A stretch of DNA of 64,000 nucleotides from Desulfobulbus elongatus DSM 2908 (GCF_000621145.1 NZ_JHZB01000001.1:62001-126000), one strand, 5' to 3'. Numbered from the stretch's first letter, positions 28,555 through 36,591 are shown. The notes: generated by a model not told the origin, from the letters alone. Made by a program: numbers and translations.

Positions 28555-28992
28555 ATGCCCCGGCTGCGACCCGACGCGATGCTGCTCGATATGAAGGCAG
28601 CCACCAAGGAGGCCGCTCTGCGCGAATTGGCGGGCGTGGCCGCCACGGTCTGTGGCCGCTTCACCGAAGCAGCGTTGTTCAACGTGCTCCTGGAACGCGA
28701 GGCCGTGGGTTCGACCGGGCTCGGCCACGGCGTGGCCATTCCCCACGGCAAGGTCGAAGGACTCGACGAAATCCTGCTCTGCTTCGGCCGCAGCAGGGCC
28801 GGCATCGATTTCAACGCCATCGACAACCGGCCCGCGCATCTTTTCGTCCTGCTCCTGTCTCCGGCCGCCAAGGCGGGGGAATATCTGCAAACCCTGGCCA
28901 TGGTCAGCAGGATCCTCAAACAGCCCGGCAATCGGCAGCGGTTGCTCGACAGCACCTCCCGCGACGAAATCGCCGCCATCTTTGCCGCCTGA
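28555..28992 (+). CDS. ptsN: PTS IIA-like nitrogen regulatory protein PtsN
   Basis: A 145-residue EIIA(Ntr)/fructose-type IIA domain. The phosphorylatable His is in GHGVAIPHGKVEGL, with REAVGSTG before and RPAHLFVLLLSPAAKAGEYLQTLA after it. It is a regulatory phosphoprotein of the nitrogen PTS branch. It starts four bases after rpoN. The ribosome hibernation factor gene often found between rpoN and ptsN is missing, and no HprK or RapZ follows. N-terminal residues LRPDAMLLDM fit the family. Confidence 0.93.
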   Translation: MPRLRPDAMLLDMKAATKEAALRELAGVAATVCGRFTEAALFNVLLEREAVGSTGLGHGVAIPHGKVEGLDEILLCFGRSRAGIDFNAIDNRPAHLFVLLLSPAAKAGEYLQTLAMVSRILKQPGNRQRLLDSTSRDEIAAIFAA

Positions 28993-29064
28993 CCGGGCCC
29001 TTCTCGCTCAAGCCCGCACCCGACCGGGCCAAGGGCGCGTTCCAGCCCTGCAAACGCCCTGCGT

Positions 29065-29493
29065 TTACATTGCGAGCTGCATTGCAATAAGCTGGTGCTC
29101 GCCCACCACTTCGACATCGCGGACGAACTCGAAGCCGAACGACGCATAGTAGGCGCGTAAATGCCGGTGCGCATGAATCCAAAGGGAACGAACCTGCGCC
29201 TCCCGACAGCGGCAAAGCGCGGCACGGATCAATGCCGTCGCTATTCCTTTCTCTCTGTATCCGGGGAGAACCGCCACCCTGGCCAGCACCGCTTCCGGAC
29301 CCGAAATGGACAAGCGGGCCGTGCCGACGGCGACTCCGTCGACTTTGGCAAGCAAGTGCAGTGAACCGGCATCCTGACCATCCAGATCCAGCTCCTGCGG
29401 GATCTTTTGTTCGCGGACAAAGACGCTGCGCCGGATGGCTTGCGATTGCCTTCTGTCGCCCGGGCTCGAACCTATCGATATGTCCACTTCCAT
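29065..29493 (-). CDS. GNAT family N-acetyltransferase
   Basis: A 142-residue acetyltransferase of the YjcF/ElaA-like group. It has AIRRSVFVREQKIPQELDLDG (typical for this group), GTARLSISGPEAVLARVAVLPGYREKGIATALI with the acetyl-CoA loop, and a final HAHRHLRAYYASFGFEFV. The substrate is unknown. It is convergent with ptsN and 49 bases beyond it lies the DAHP synthase end. Such genes often begin clusters with the aroF type below, but no functional link is evident. Confidence 0.88.
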   Translation of the reverse strand: MEVDISIGSSPGDRRQSQAIRRSVFVREQKIPQELDLDGQDAGSLHLLAKVDGVAVGTARLSISGPEAVLARVAVLPGYREKGIATALIRAALCRCREAQVRSLWIHAHRHLRAYYASFGFEFVRDVEVVGEHQLIAMQLAM

Positions 29494-29542
29494 CTTTACG
29501 GCTCACCCCGTTGCAACACTGAACAGGGCCGTGTGTTCCGGC

Positions 29543-30892
29543 TCAGCTGCTGCGGATCATCTCCGCGATCTGAAAGGCCATCTCCAGGGCCTGCTCGGCA
29601 TTGAGCCGCGGGTCGCAGGTGGTGAGATACCGCAGTCCCAACTGGGCGTCGGAAAGCTGGCGCGCGCCGCCGATGCATTCGGTGACGTCGTCGCCGGTCA
29701 GTTCGAAATGAACCCCGCCCGGCACCGTGCCCTCCACCCAGTTCAGCTCGAAAAAGCATCGCAATTCCGAGAGAATATTGTCGAAGTCACGGGTTTTCAG
29801 TCCCGATTCGGCCTTGAAGGTGTTGGCGTGCATCGGGTCGCAGGTCCAGAGCACATGGTACCCCGATTTCTTCACCGCCCGCAGCAGGGGGGGCAGGTGC
29901 TTGTCGATGGCCTTGTAGCCGAACCGGGTGATCAGGGTGATGCGGCCGGGTTCGTTTTCCGGATTCAGCCGCTCGACGATCGCCAGGATGTTGTCGACAT
30001 CGTAATCGGGGCCGACCTTCATGCCGAGCGGGTTGCGCACGCCCCGGAGAAACTCGACGTGGGCGCCGTCGAGCTGGCGGGTGCGGTCGCCGATCCACAG
30101 CATGTGCGCGGAACAGTCGTACCAGCCGCCGGCCACCGAATCTTCCCTGGTCAGGGCCTCTTCGTAGCCGAGGAACAGGGCCTCGTGCGAGGTGAAGAAC
30201 TGGGCTTCCTTCATCTGGGGAATGTCGGTGGCAATGCCGATGGTTTCCATGAACTTGAGGGCGTTGCTAATCTGCCGGGCCATGCGCTCGTACGACCGGC
30301 CCATGGGCGACTGCTTGACGAACTCCTGGTTCCAGGCATGGACCCGGTGCAGCGAACTGAAACCGCCGCGGGTGAAGGCGCGCAGCAGGTTCATGGTCGC
30401 CGCCGACAGATGATAGCCCTTGAGCATCCGCTCCGGATCGGGAATGCGCGCCTCTGCTATCGGTTCGGCGGAATTGGCCATGTCGCCCCGGTAACTGGGG
30501 ATTTCGATGCCGTTGATCTTTTCGGTGTCGCTGGAACGCGGCTTGGCGTACTGGCCGGCGATGCGGCCGACCTTGACCACCGGCTTGTTGCCGGCATAGG
30601 TGAGGATGACCGCCATCTGCAGCAGCACCTTGAGGGTTTCGCGGATGTTGGGCGCGGTGCAGCGGGAGAACTCCTCGGAACAGTCACCGCCCTGGAGCAG
30701 GAAGGCCTCGCCTCTGACCGCCCTGGCGAGCATGGCCTTCAAGTCCCTGATCTCACCGGCAAACACCAGCGGCGGCAACAGGGAGAGGGTCGCGATGATC
30801 TCGTCGTACCGCTCCTTGTCCGGCCAGTTGGGTTGTTGCAGGGCGGAATGATTCTGCCAGCTTGTCTTGCTCCAGTTGCGCGTTTTCTCCAT
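29543..30892 (-). CDS. 3-deoxy-7-phosphoheptulonate synthase, class II
   Basis: A 449-residue plant/mycobacterial-type DAHP synthase, first enzyme of the shikimate pathway, joining phosphoenolpyruvate and erythrose 4-phosphate. Motifs include LQQPNWPDK, LLQGGDCSEEF (metal-binding Cys), GRIAGQYAKPRS, ECLPWTR-equivalent SREDSVAGGWYDCSAHMLWIG, LVMRFG-like ITLITRFGYKAI and LWTCDPMHANTF. The length matches class II. No Shine-Dalgarno is clear before the ATG at 30892. An 18-base palindrome-rich sequence shared with the hyfB upstream region lies 32 bases upstream. Confidence 0.95.
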   Translation of the reverse strand: MEKTRNWSKTSWQNHSALQQPNWPDKERYDEIIATLSLLPPLVFAGEIRDLKAMLARAVRGEAFLLQGGDCSEEFSRCTAPNIRETLKVLLQMAVILTYAGNKPVVKVGRIAGQYAKPRSSDTEKINGIEIPSYRGDMANSAEPIAEARIPDPERMLKGYHLSAATMNLLRAFTRGGFSSLHRVHAWNQEFVKQSPMGRSYERMARQISNALKFMETIGIATDIPQMKEAQFFTSHEALFLGYEEALTREDSVAGGWYDCSAHMLWIGDRTRQLDGAHVEFLRGVRNPLGMKVGPDYDVDNILAIVERLNPENEPGRITLITRFGYKAIDKHLPPLLRAVKKSGYHVLWTCDPMHANTFKAESGLKTRDFDNILSELRCFFELNWVEGTVPGGVHFELTGDDVTECIGGARQLSDAQLGLRYLTTCDPRLNAEQALEMAFQIAEMIRSS

Positions 30893-30951
30893 GGTCGTCG
30901 TGTAAAGGGTGAGGGTTGATCGTGTACCGGCCGCGCCGGCAGCCTGTTTTT

Positions 30952-31521
30952 TCAGGGGGCATCCTTGAGGCAACTGTTGCCGAAACAGCAGACCTCCTGA
31001 TCGAAGACATTGAGGATGCGCAGGGCCTGGTCCCGCTTGCCGGGATCGGCGAAGGGCTCGAACACGCATTCATCGGCCAGCGTTTCCGCGCGGCTCCGGT
31101 CGGGAATGCAGGCCATGCCAGTGGCGAGCACCTTGCCCCGCGCCGTTTCCAGCAACTCCGCGTCCCGGCCGTTGGTGACCACGGCCAGGGGGATGCGGTA
31201 CCCGGGATCCAGCAGCCGGGCGGCGGCAATGGCCGCCGTTTCCCTGGTCACCAGGGATCCGGGGCCATAGCGGACGATGAACAGCCGCCGGCCGTTGACC
31301 CGGACGGTGAGTTCGATCAGGGTCTGCGTCCGGTTGCCGTTGTAACAGGTGTCGATGGTCAGGCGGGGCTCCAGTTCGTCCCTGCCGTAGCCGAGCCGCT
31401 CCACCAAAAGCCGGGCCAGATCCTGACGGATCCGTTCGTCGTCGGTGTCGGGCAGCACCTCGCCGGTCAGATAATCCCGGAGTTCGCCGTAGACGATGTG
31501 ATGGCCCGAGGTATCGATCAT
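30952..31521 (-). CDS. Orphan HsdR N-terminal domain protein (PF13588-like)
   Basis: A 189-residue protein resembling the N-terminal nuclease domain of type I restriction enzymes (HSDR_N_2). The region DDERIRQDLARLLVERLGYGRDEL, IELTVRVNGRRLFIVRYGPGSLVTRE and IPLAVVTNGRDAELLETARG matches the usual pattern, but the D-E-K nuclease residues look altered: the usual E-x-K strand reads LFIVRYG. No helicase, HsdM or HsdS gene is near. Small stand-alone proteins of this family occur in Desulfobulbaceae; their role is unknown. Confidence 0.75.
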   Translation of the reverse strand: MIDTSGHHIVYGELRDYLTGEVLPDTDDERIRQDLARLLVERLGYGRDELEPRLTIDTCYNGNRTQTLIELTVRVNGRRLFIVRYGPGSLVTRETAAIAAARLLDPGYRIPLAVVTNGRDAELLETARGKVLATGMACIPDRSRAETLADECVFEPFADPGKRDQALRILNVFDQEVCCFGNSCLKDAP

Positions 31522-31845
31522 GGAGGCAGTCCTGAATCAAAAACACAAGAGGCAAACAACGGAGGGAAACAACGGGGTGCGGGGTTCCGGCCAAGGCTGT
31601 TTCGGCGTCCTGCTCCTCTCTTTCCGCCGTAGCATACACCTCGGCAAAGGGGTAACTAATCGTGGCTCAACCGTTTTGTCAATCCTCAATTTGCCAAAAT
31701 CCGGTACGATGCCATCCCTCCGGCCCCGAATGGCAGGAAAGAGTGGCCCCGGCCCTGAAACCGGGGTATCTTCTTCCGGACGGACCGCGCCCCGGCGGCC
31801 CGGGCATTGCCTCTTTCCTCTTTCCTTTTTCCGACGTGCGATTCC
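31522..31845. other. Divergent intergenic region before prmA
   Basis: A 324-base gap between divergent genes. It holds a GC-rich hairpin at 31747-31766 (CCCCGG/CCGGGG around an eight-base loop) followed by a pyrimidine-rich tract, which could stop or pause plus-strand transcripts before prmA, and a pyrimidine-rich stretch at 31807-31835. Another short inverted repeat TGCCAT/ATGGCA is at about 31708-31735. No gene is apparent. Confidence 0.35.
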
Positions 31846-32763
31846 ATGACACCTGCAACCGGACACCATTGGCTGAAGATCACCCTGTTCTGCCCGCTTC
31901 CTCTGCTGGAACCGGCCACCGACCTCATGGCCGTGCTCAGCGGTGCCGGCGTGGAGCAGAGCCCGGAGACTGAAGCCGGCGCCCTGATCAGCGGTTTTTT
32001 CCAACTGGGAACGACAAGCGGCATCCACGCCCCCGCAGAAGAAACGGATACCCTTCTGGCCCGGGTCGAGAGTGAGATGGCCGAGCTGTTCGCCCTGTAC
32101 GGCCGCGTTCCGGAAAAAGCGACCGTCACCTTGCTCGCCGACCAGGACTGGGCCACCTGCTGGCAGCAGTACTTCAAGCCCGTCGAGATCGTCCCCGGCC
32201 TGGTGATCAGACCGTCTTGGGAGCAATATCGGCCGGAGGCGGGCCAGGCGGTCATCGAGATGGATCCGGGCATGGCCTTCGGCACCGGCCAGCACGCCTC
32301 GACCCGGATGGCCCTGGAATTGATCAGAAGGTGCATGGTCGCCGGCTCCTGCCGGGAGGTGCTGGATGTCGGCACCGGCACCGGCATCCTGGCCATGGCC
32401 GCCGCCCTGTTCGGCGCCGAACGGGTGGTGGCCATCGACAATGATCCGGACGCGGTGGCGGTGGCGCGGGAAAATGTCGCCAAGAACGGGCTGGCCGGCA
32501 CGATAGAAGTCAGCGCCACGCCGGTGGCACAGATTCGGGGCCCTTTTCCCCTGGTCTGCGCCAATATCGTCCACGACGTGCTGGTAGCCATGGCCGGCAC
32601 TCTGGCGGGCCTGACCATGCCGGGGGGATCGCTGGTGCTGGCCGGTATCCTCAGCGGCGATCAGGAAAAGAGCATCGTCCGCATCTACCGCAATTTCGGC
32701 GTGCAGCCGCTCGACCGGCTGCATCAGGAGGAATGGGCGGCATTGCTGCTGCTGCGGGATTGA
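31846..32763 (+). CDS. prmA: Ribosomal protein L11 methyltransferase
   Basis: A 305-residue SAM-dependent methyltransferase that trimethylates ribosomal protein L11. The N-terminal ferredoxin-like domain is followed by a linker and the Rossmann core: MDPGMAFGTGQHASTRMALE, VLDVGTGTGILAMAAALFGA (SAM motif I), VAIDNDPDAVAVARENV and CANIVHDVLVAMA. The ATG at 31846 gives MTPATGHHWLKITLFCP, a normal family start; an ATG 39 bases earlier is less likely. Confidence 0.94.
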   Translation: MTPATGHHWLKITLFCPLPLLEPATDLMAVLSGAGVEQSPETEAGALISGFFQLGTTSGIHAPAEETDTLLARVESEMAELFALYGRVPEKATVTLLADQDWATCWQQYFKPVEIVPGLVIRPSWEQYRPEAGQAVIEMDPGMAFGTGQHASTRMALELIRRCMVAGSCREVLDVGTGTGILAMAAALFGAERVVAIDNDPDAVAVARENVAKNGLAGTIEVSATPVAQIRGPFPLVCANIVHDVLVAMAGTLAGLTMPGGSLVLAGILSGDQEKSIVRIYRNFGVQPLDRLHQEEWAALLLLRD

Positions 32764-32795
32764 GGCCGCATCCCCGTCGGAGCGGCCGCAGACGC

Positions 32796-32835
32796 GAGTG
32801 CGCCACCTCCGCTTCCGCGGAATGATGGCGCACTC
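32796..32835. other. Perfect ten-base hairpin between convergent prmA and EF-hand gene
   Basis: GAGTGCGCCA (32796-32805) pairs perfectly with TGGCGCACTC (32826-32835). It lies between two convergent stops. Neither orientation has a T tract after the stem (the A run at 32838-32845 is on the wrong side for both), so it is not a classic intrinsic terminator, but it may protect 3' ends of both transcripts. Confidence 0.5.
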
Positions 32836-32870
32836 TTAAAAAAAACGGGATGACAGCCCGATCAAACGAT

Positions 32871-33599
32871 TCAGGCTCTGTTGCTGAACGTGCCGGAACC
32901 GCCGTTCTGGGTAAAAACCGCCTCGCCACCGCGCTCTTCTTCCATGCCCATCAGGGCCATGGCGAGATACTGCTCGGCAGCGGCAGCCATCGCCGCATCG
33001 CTCCCTTCCGCTCCGGAAGCCGATCCCTGCGGACGGTTGGCCTCCATGGCGGCCACCGCCTCGTCGGTGCTGAACGAGCCGTCGCCGTCGGCATCGTAGG
33101 TGCTCATGAACTCATCTGCCGTGAGCGAGGAACCGGTGGCGTTGTTGACGATGTCGACCAATCCGGCGGCCTCGTCGGCGCTGATGATCCCGTCGCCGTT
33201 GGTGTCGGCTGAGTCGACCATGTCGGACTCAGCCGACCCTTGCATGCCGCCCATGCCGCCCGGAGGGGGAGGTGGCGCCCCCTGCGGACGGTTGGCTTCC
33301 AGGGCGGCAACCGTCTCTTCCTCGCTCAGGGTGCCGTCGCCGTCTCCATCGTAGGTTGCCAGAAACTCGGAAAGATCGACGGACACGCCGGTGGCCTCGC
33401 TGATCTTTTCGGTGAGAGTCTGCACCTCGGTCGAATCGAGACCGCCGCTGCCGTCCGCATCCGCCTTGGTGAAAAGCGCCCCCAAATCGGGTTTTTCCTT
33501 GGCCGAGGTCTGCTCCGTCCTGTCCGATCCATCCCGCATACGCATGGTGGACAGCGACCCCATGGAGTAACTGCTGGAACTGATACCGCTGATCGACAT
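32871..33599 (-). CDS. Four EF-hand calcium-binding protein with internal duplication
   Basis: A 242-residue acidic protein with four canonical EF-hand loops: residues 47-58 (DADGSGGLDSTE), 84-95 (DGDGDGTLSEEE), 132-143 (DTNGDGIISADE) and 169-180 (DADGDGSFSTDE). Each pair ends in nearly the same helix, VAALEANRPQG (97-107) or VAAMEANRPQG, so the protein is a tandem duplication with a Pro/Gly/Met linker (108-121). There is no signal peptide; the Ser-rich start (SISGISSSSYSMGSL) is typical of a widespread proteobacterial EF-hand family. A GGAGG site precedes the ATG. It is divergent from a two-component system, suggesting a calcium-linked pathway. Confidence 0.88.
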   Translation of the reverse strand: MSISGISSSSYSMGSLSTMRMRDGSDRTEQTSAKEKPDLGALFTKADADGSGGLDSTEVQTLTEKISEATGVSVDLSEFLATYDGDGDGTLSEEETVAALEANRPQGAPPPPPGGMGGMQGSAESDMVDSADTNGDGIISADEAAGLVDIVNNATGSSLTADEFMSTYDADGDGSFSTDEAVAAMEANRPQGSASGAEGSDAAMAAAAEQYLAMALMGMEEERGGEAVFTQNGGSGTFSNRA

Positions 33600-34060
33600 A
33601 CTGATCCTCCTTCACACTGTTGAGCCGGCATCCCTGCTCCCAAATGGCCTCATGCCGTGGAGGGGAAGGGGCATTGCCCCCTGCCCGTTGCGGTACAGGG
33701 GTACTCCTCCTATCGTCCTGAAAAGAGGGGCGCTTTATGGCGATTGGGTCACCTGGAGGTAACGGCTGGTCACACAACGTTTCCCTGCTGCCGGTTCCGT
33801 CGCCGATTGCCCCATGGATTGCCCGTGTGGGCCGGGGGTCGCTTGCCGGGACGATCCGCATTGGTCCCTATCGCTGGTTCCGCACCCGACGCGGCGATAG
33901 TCTGACGACCCGATGAAAGTATCGGTACATCAGAGAGTTTTGGCCGTTAATTTTGCGAAAAAAATTGTTAATTTTTGTAAATTGCCTCTATGGAGCGCCT
34001 CCGAGGATTTAAGGTGGGGGACAGTTTCCGCGCCACTTCCCCTGCAACCATTGCCGTGCC
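33600..34060. other. Regulatory region between EF-hand gene and two-component operon
   Basis: This 461-base divergent gap is GC-rich on the left and very AT-rich at 33945-33990. The left half holds the palindrome GGGGCATTGCCCC (33667-33679). Direct repeats at 33946 and 33967 are described separately. Within the AT-rich part, TTGCGA (33953-33958) and TGTAAA (33976-33981) are 17 bases apart and may form a weak plus-strand promoter for the response regulator. No gene is seen. Confidence 0.45.
33946..33976. promoter_or_regulatory. Direct repeat, possible OmpR-type response regulator site
   Basis: The sequences GTTAATTTTG (33946-33955) and GTTAATTTTT (33967-33976) are direct repeats with starts 21 bases apart, two helical turns. 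OmpR-family regulators bind direct repeats in this way. The position, about 90-115 bases before the regulator gene and in the gap shared with the EF-hand gene, fits autoregulation. This is inference. Confidence 0.4.
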
Positions 34061-34750
34061 ATGCGAATTCTGCTCATTGACGACGACACCGAACTCTGCG
34101 ACCTGCTGACCGAATATCTGACCCAGGAGGGGTGCACGGTTTCGACCTGCCACGACGGCCGGCAAGGCCTCACCGCAGCCCTTGCCGGACACCACGATTT
34201 TGTCATTCTGGATGTCATGCTGCCCGGCTGCAACGGCATCGATCTGCTGCGGCAGCTCCGCCGCCTGTCGACGGTTCCGGTCCTGATGCTGACCGCCCGC
34301 GGCGATGCCGTCGACCGGATTGTCGGCCTGGAAATGGGGGCCGACGATTACTTGCCCAAACCCTTCGATCCCCGTGAACTGGTGGCCCGGATCCGCGCCA
34401 TCCAGCGGCGCGGCGAAAACGGATTCGGCACCCGGCAGGCCGTTCCCGGCAAGCTGACCGCCGACGACCTGCTCATCGACCTCGGCACCCGGACCGTGTT
34501 CCGGAACAGCGATATGGTCCCGCTGACCGCGGTCGAATTCTCTCTGCTGCACGCCCTGGTCAAGCGCATCGGCCAGGTGGTCAACCGGGAGGAACTGGCC
34601 CAGGAGGTGCTCGGCCGGAAACTGGAAATGTTCGACCGCAGCATCGATGTCCACATCAGCAGCCTGCGCCGGAAGCTGGGCCATAACGTCAACGGCATCG
34701 AACGGATCAAAACCGTGCGTAGCGTCGGCTACATGTACAGCCGCATCTGA
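34061..34750 (+). CDS. OmpR/CpxR-family response regulator
   Basis: A 229-residue transcription factor. The receiver has the acidic triad IDDD (residues 6-9), the phosphoacceptor Asp51 in FVILDVMLPGCNG, the Thr in MLTARGD and the Lys in DYLPKPFDPREL. The C-terminal winged helix covers about 135-229 (LTAVEFSLLHALVKRIGQVV, FDRSIDVHISSLRRKLG, IKTVRSVGYMYS). It is most like CpxR. The gene is followed 20 bases later by its kinase. Confidence 0.95.
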   Translation: MRILLIDDDTELCDLLTEYLTQEGCTVSTCHDGRQGLTAALAGHHDFVILDVMLPGCNGIDLLRQLRRLSTVPVLMLTARGDAVDRIVGLEMGADDYLPKPFDPRELVARIRAIQRRGENGFGTRQAVPGKLTADDLLIDLGTRTVFRNSDMVPLTAVEFSLLHALVKRIGQVVNREELAQEVLGRKLEMFDRSIDVHISSLRRKLGHNVNGIERIKTVRSVGYMYSRI

Positions 34751-34770
34751 ACCGCGAGGCTCCATCACCC

Positions 34771-36315
34771 ATGCGCGGCATCTTTCCCCGGCTCCTGCTC
34801 AGCTTTTCCCTGACCTTCCTGCTGGCCGGCCTGCTCAGCGGCCTGGTCGTGTTCTCTTTTTCTCGGCTGTCGGTGGAGTCGTTCCGCAACGATTTTCGCA
34901 AGGCCCTGCACGCCAATCTCGCCCGCTCCGTCGTGCTGATGGGGCAGGCCGCGCAGATGATGCGCCAACTCAGGGGGGACCGGGCCTTTGCCGACTACGT
35001 CGCCGACATCGAATCCTCGATGCGGACCCGGCTCTATCTCGTCCTGGACAACACGGTCCTGCCGGCGACCTCGGACCCGCAGATCCTCGGTCTGGCAGCC
35101 CGCACCGGCGCGGCAACCGCGCCCATTCTCGAAGAAGACGAGGGCCAGTTGATCGTGGCGCAGCGGCTGGCCACCCCGGAGGGGCTCACCTTCACGGTGA
35201 TCGGGCTGCACCAGTTGGGGCCACCCCCCGGCATGACCGGCCCTCCCCCGTTTCCGGGAAAATTCGGCCCCGGTCCGCCGCCGTTTCCTCCCCCCGAACA
35301 AGAGGGGCTGCTCGCCCTGTTCGGCCGCACGCTGGGCCTGCGTTTCCTCGTCTTTCTGCCCGTGGCCGGACTCATCTGCCTGCTCCTGGCCCGGTCGTTC
35401 AGCGCGCCGCTCGACCGCCTGCGCCGGACAAGTCGCCAGATCGCCGCCGGCGACCTCTCGGCCAGGGTCGGCACCAGTTTGGGCAAGCCCGGCAACGAGA
35501 TCGGCGACCTGGGCCGGGATTTCGATCTCATGGCCGAGCGGATGGAGGGGCTGGTCAACGGCCAGAAGCGGCTGCTGCTCGACATTTCGCACGAACTGCG
35601 CTCGCCCTTGGCCCGGCTCAACCTGACCCTCGAACTGACCAAAAAGCGGTGCGCCGACGATGACGGCAACCTGGCCCGGATCGGCCGCGAATCGGTGCGG
35701 TTGAACGAACTGATCGGCCAACTGCTCACCCTGGCCCGCAGCGAAACCGCGGCCATCGACGCCGATGCGCCGGCGGTCGACCTGGTTGCATTGCTTCAGG
35801 AAATCGGCGCCGACGTCGACTTTGAAACCCGCGGCCAAGGCAAGGGTGTCCGGCTGCTCGACTGCGAGGCCGTGACCGTGACCGGATCGCGGGAACTGCT
35901 CCGGCAGGCCATCGAAAACATCGTCCGCAACGGTGCCTACTACACCCGTAGCGGCAGCCCGGTGGAGGTTCGCCTGTCCTCCCGGCGCGACGAATCCGGC
36001 GCGCGCATGGCCGTCATCCGTGTCCGGGATTACGGTCCCGGCGTGCCGGAGGACAAACTGCCCCACCTCACCGAGCCCTTTTTCCGGGTGGCCGAAGCCC
36101 GTGACCGCACCAGCGGCGGCGTCGGGCTGGGGCTGGCCATTGCCCAACAGGTGGTGCACCAGCACGGCGGTTTGCTCCGATTTGCCAACACTCTCGAACG
36201 AGAGGGCCTGGAGGTCGAAATCGAGCTGCCAGCCAGAGATGCGGCAGCGGCACACGGCGCGCATCCTGCTGACCGCCCTGCGGACGGTGCCGGGCCGCGC
36301 ACAAGTTTTTCTTGA
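34771..36315 (+). CDS. CpxA-like sensor histidine kinase
   Basis: A 514-residue inner-membrane kinase. Two membrane helices (about 8-30 and 190-207) flank a periplasmic sensor of about 160 residues. The last part of the sensor, residues 150-175, is a Pro/Gly/Phe-rich segment (GPPPGMTGPPPFPGKFGPGP and following). A HAMP domain follows, then the phosphorylated His274 in LLLDISHELRSPLARLNL, the N box AIENIVRNGAYYT, and G boxes DYGPGVPEDKL and GGVGLGLAIAQ. It should phosphorylate the upstream regulator. The signal is unknown; the divergent EF-hand gene points to calcium or envelope stress. Confidence 0.94.
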   Translation: MRGIFPRLLLSFSLTFLLAGLLSGLVVFSFSRLSVESFRNDFRKALHANLARSVVLMGQAAQMMRQLRGDRAFADYVADIESSMRTRLYLVLDNTVLPATSDPQILGLAARTGAATAPILEEDEGQLIVAQRLATPEGLTFTVIGLHQLGPPPGMTGPPPFPGKFGPGPPPFPPPEQEGLLALFGRTLGLRFLVFLPVAGLICLLLARSFSAPLDRLRRTSRQIAAGDLSARVGTSLGKPGNEIGDLGRDFDLMAERMEGLVNGQKRLLLDISHELRSPLARLNLTLELTKKRCADDDGNLARIGRESVRLNELIGQLLTLARSETAAIDADAPAVDLVALLQEIGADVDFETRGQGKGVRLLDCEAVTVTGSRELLRQAIENIVRNGAYYTRSGSPVEVRLSSRRDESGARMAVIRVRDYGPGVPEDKLPHLTEPFFRVAEARDRTSGGVGLGLAIAQQVVHQHGGLLRFANTLEREGLEVEIELPARDAAAAHGAHPADRPADGAGPRTSFS

Positions 36316-36340
36316 CGGCCCACAGACTCTGTGCTAATTA
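36312..36340 (+). promoter_or_regulatory. Candidate promoter of tRNA-Asn
   Basis: TTGACG (36312-36317) is followed by a TGCTAATTA stretch (36332-36340) that offers a TG-extended -10 at a spacing of 15-17. It begins inside the last codons of the kinase gene and lies about 60 bases before the tRNA. The -35 is good and the -10 is only fair. Confidence 0.45.
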
Positions 36341-36397
36341 GCCAATCTCGAAATGGCCCTGGATGCAGCGATCCGGCCATTTTTCCGTGAGCACCAT

Positions 36398-36473
36398 TCC
36401 TCGGTAGCTCAGTTGGTAGAGCAGGCGGCTGTTAACCGCCTTGTCGGGGGTTCGAGTCCCTCCCGGGGAGCCA
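36398..36473 (+). tRNA. tRNA-Asn (anticodon GTT)
   Basis: A 76-base tRNA with acceptor arms TCCTCGG/CCGGGGA, D loop AGCTCAGTTGGTAGAGC, anticodon stem GGCGG/CCGCC with loop CTGTTAA (anticodon GTT, asparagine), T loop GTTCGAGTCCC and an encoded CCA at 36471-36473. All arms pair well. It is a single-gene unit with its own terminator 27 bases later. Confidence 0.97.
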
Positions 36474-36500
36474 AATACATCCAACCCTGTTGGCAAATGA

Positions 36501-36536
36501 AGCCCGTGAGTCCACGACTCACGGGCTTTTGTTGTT
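36501..36536 (+). terminator. Rho-independent terminator of tRNA-Asn
   Basis: AGCCCGTGAGT (36501-36511) and ACTCACGGGCT (36517-36527) form a perfect 11-base stem around a five-base loop, followed by TTTTGTTGTT. This is a strong intrinsic terminator on the plus strand. Confidence 0.92.
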
Positions 36537-36591
36537 CCAGGTGGCAGCCCTCCCGATCCGACCAGGGCCACCTGTCAGAAAGAATGAAGAA

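Noticed and set aside
30952-31521. A type I restriction-modification locus
   Set aside because: Only an HsdR-N-like domain is present; there is no helicase, methylase or specificity gene.
33657-33905. An 82-residue plus-strand frame between the EF-hand gene and the response regulator
   Set aside because: No ribosome site, Arg/Gly/Pro-rich composition, and it overlaps the leader of the EF-hand gene; no recognisable domain.
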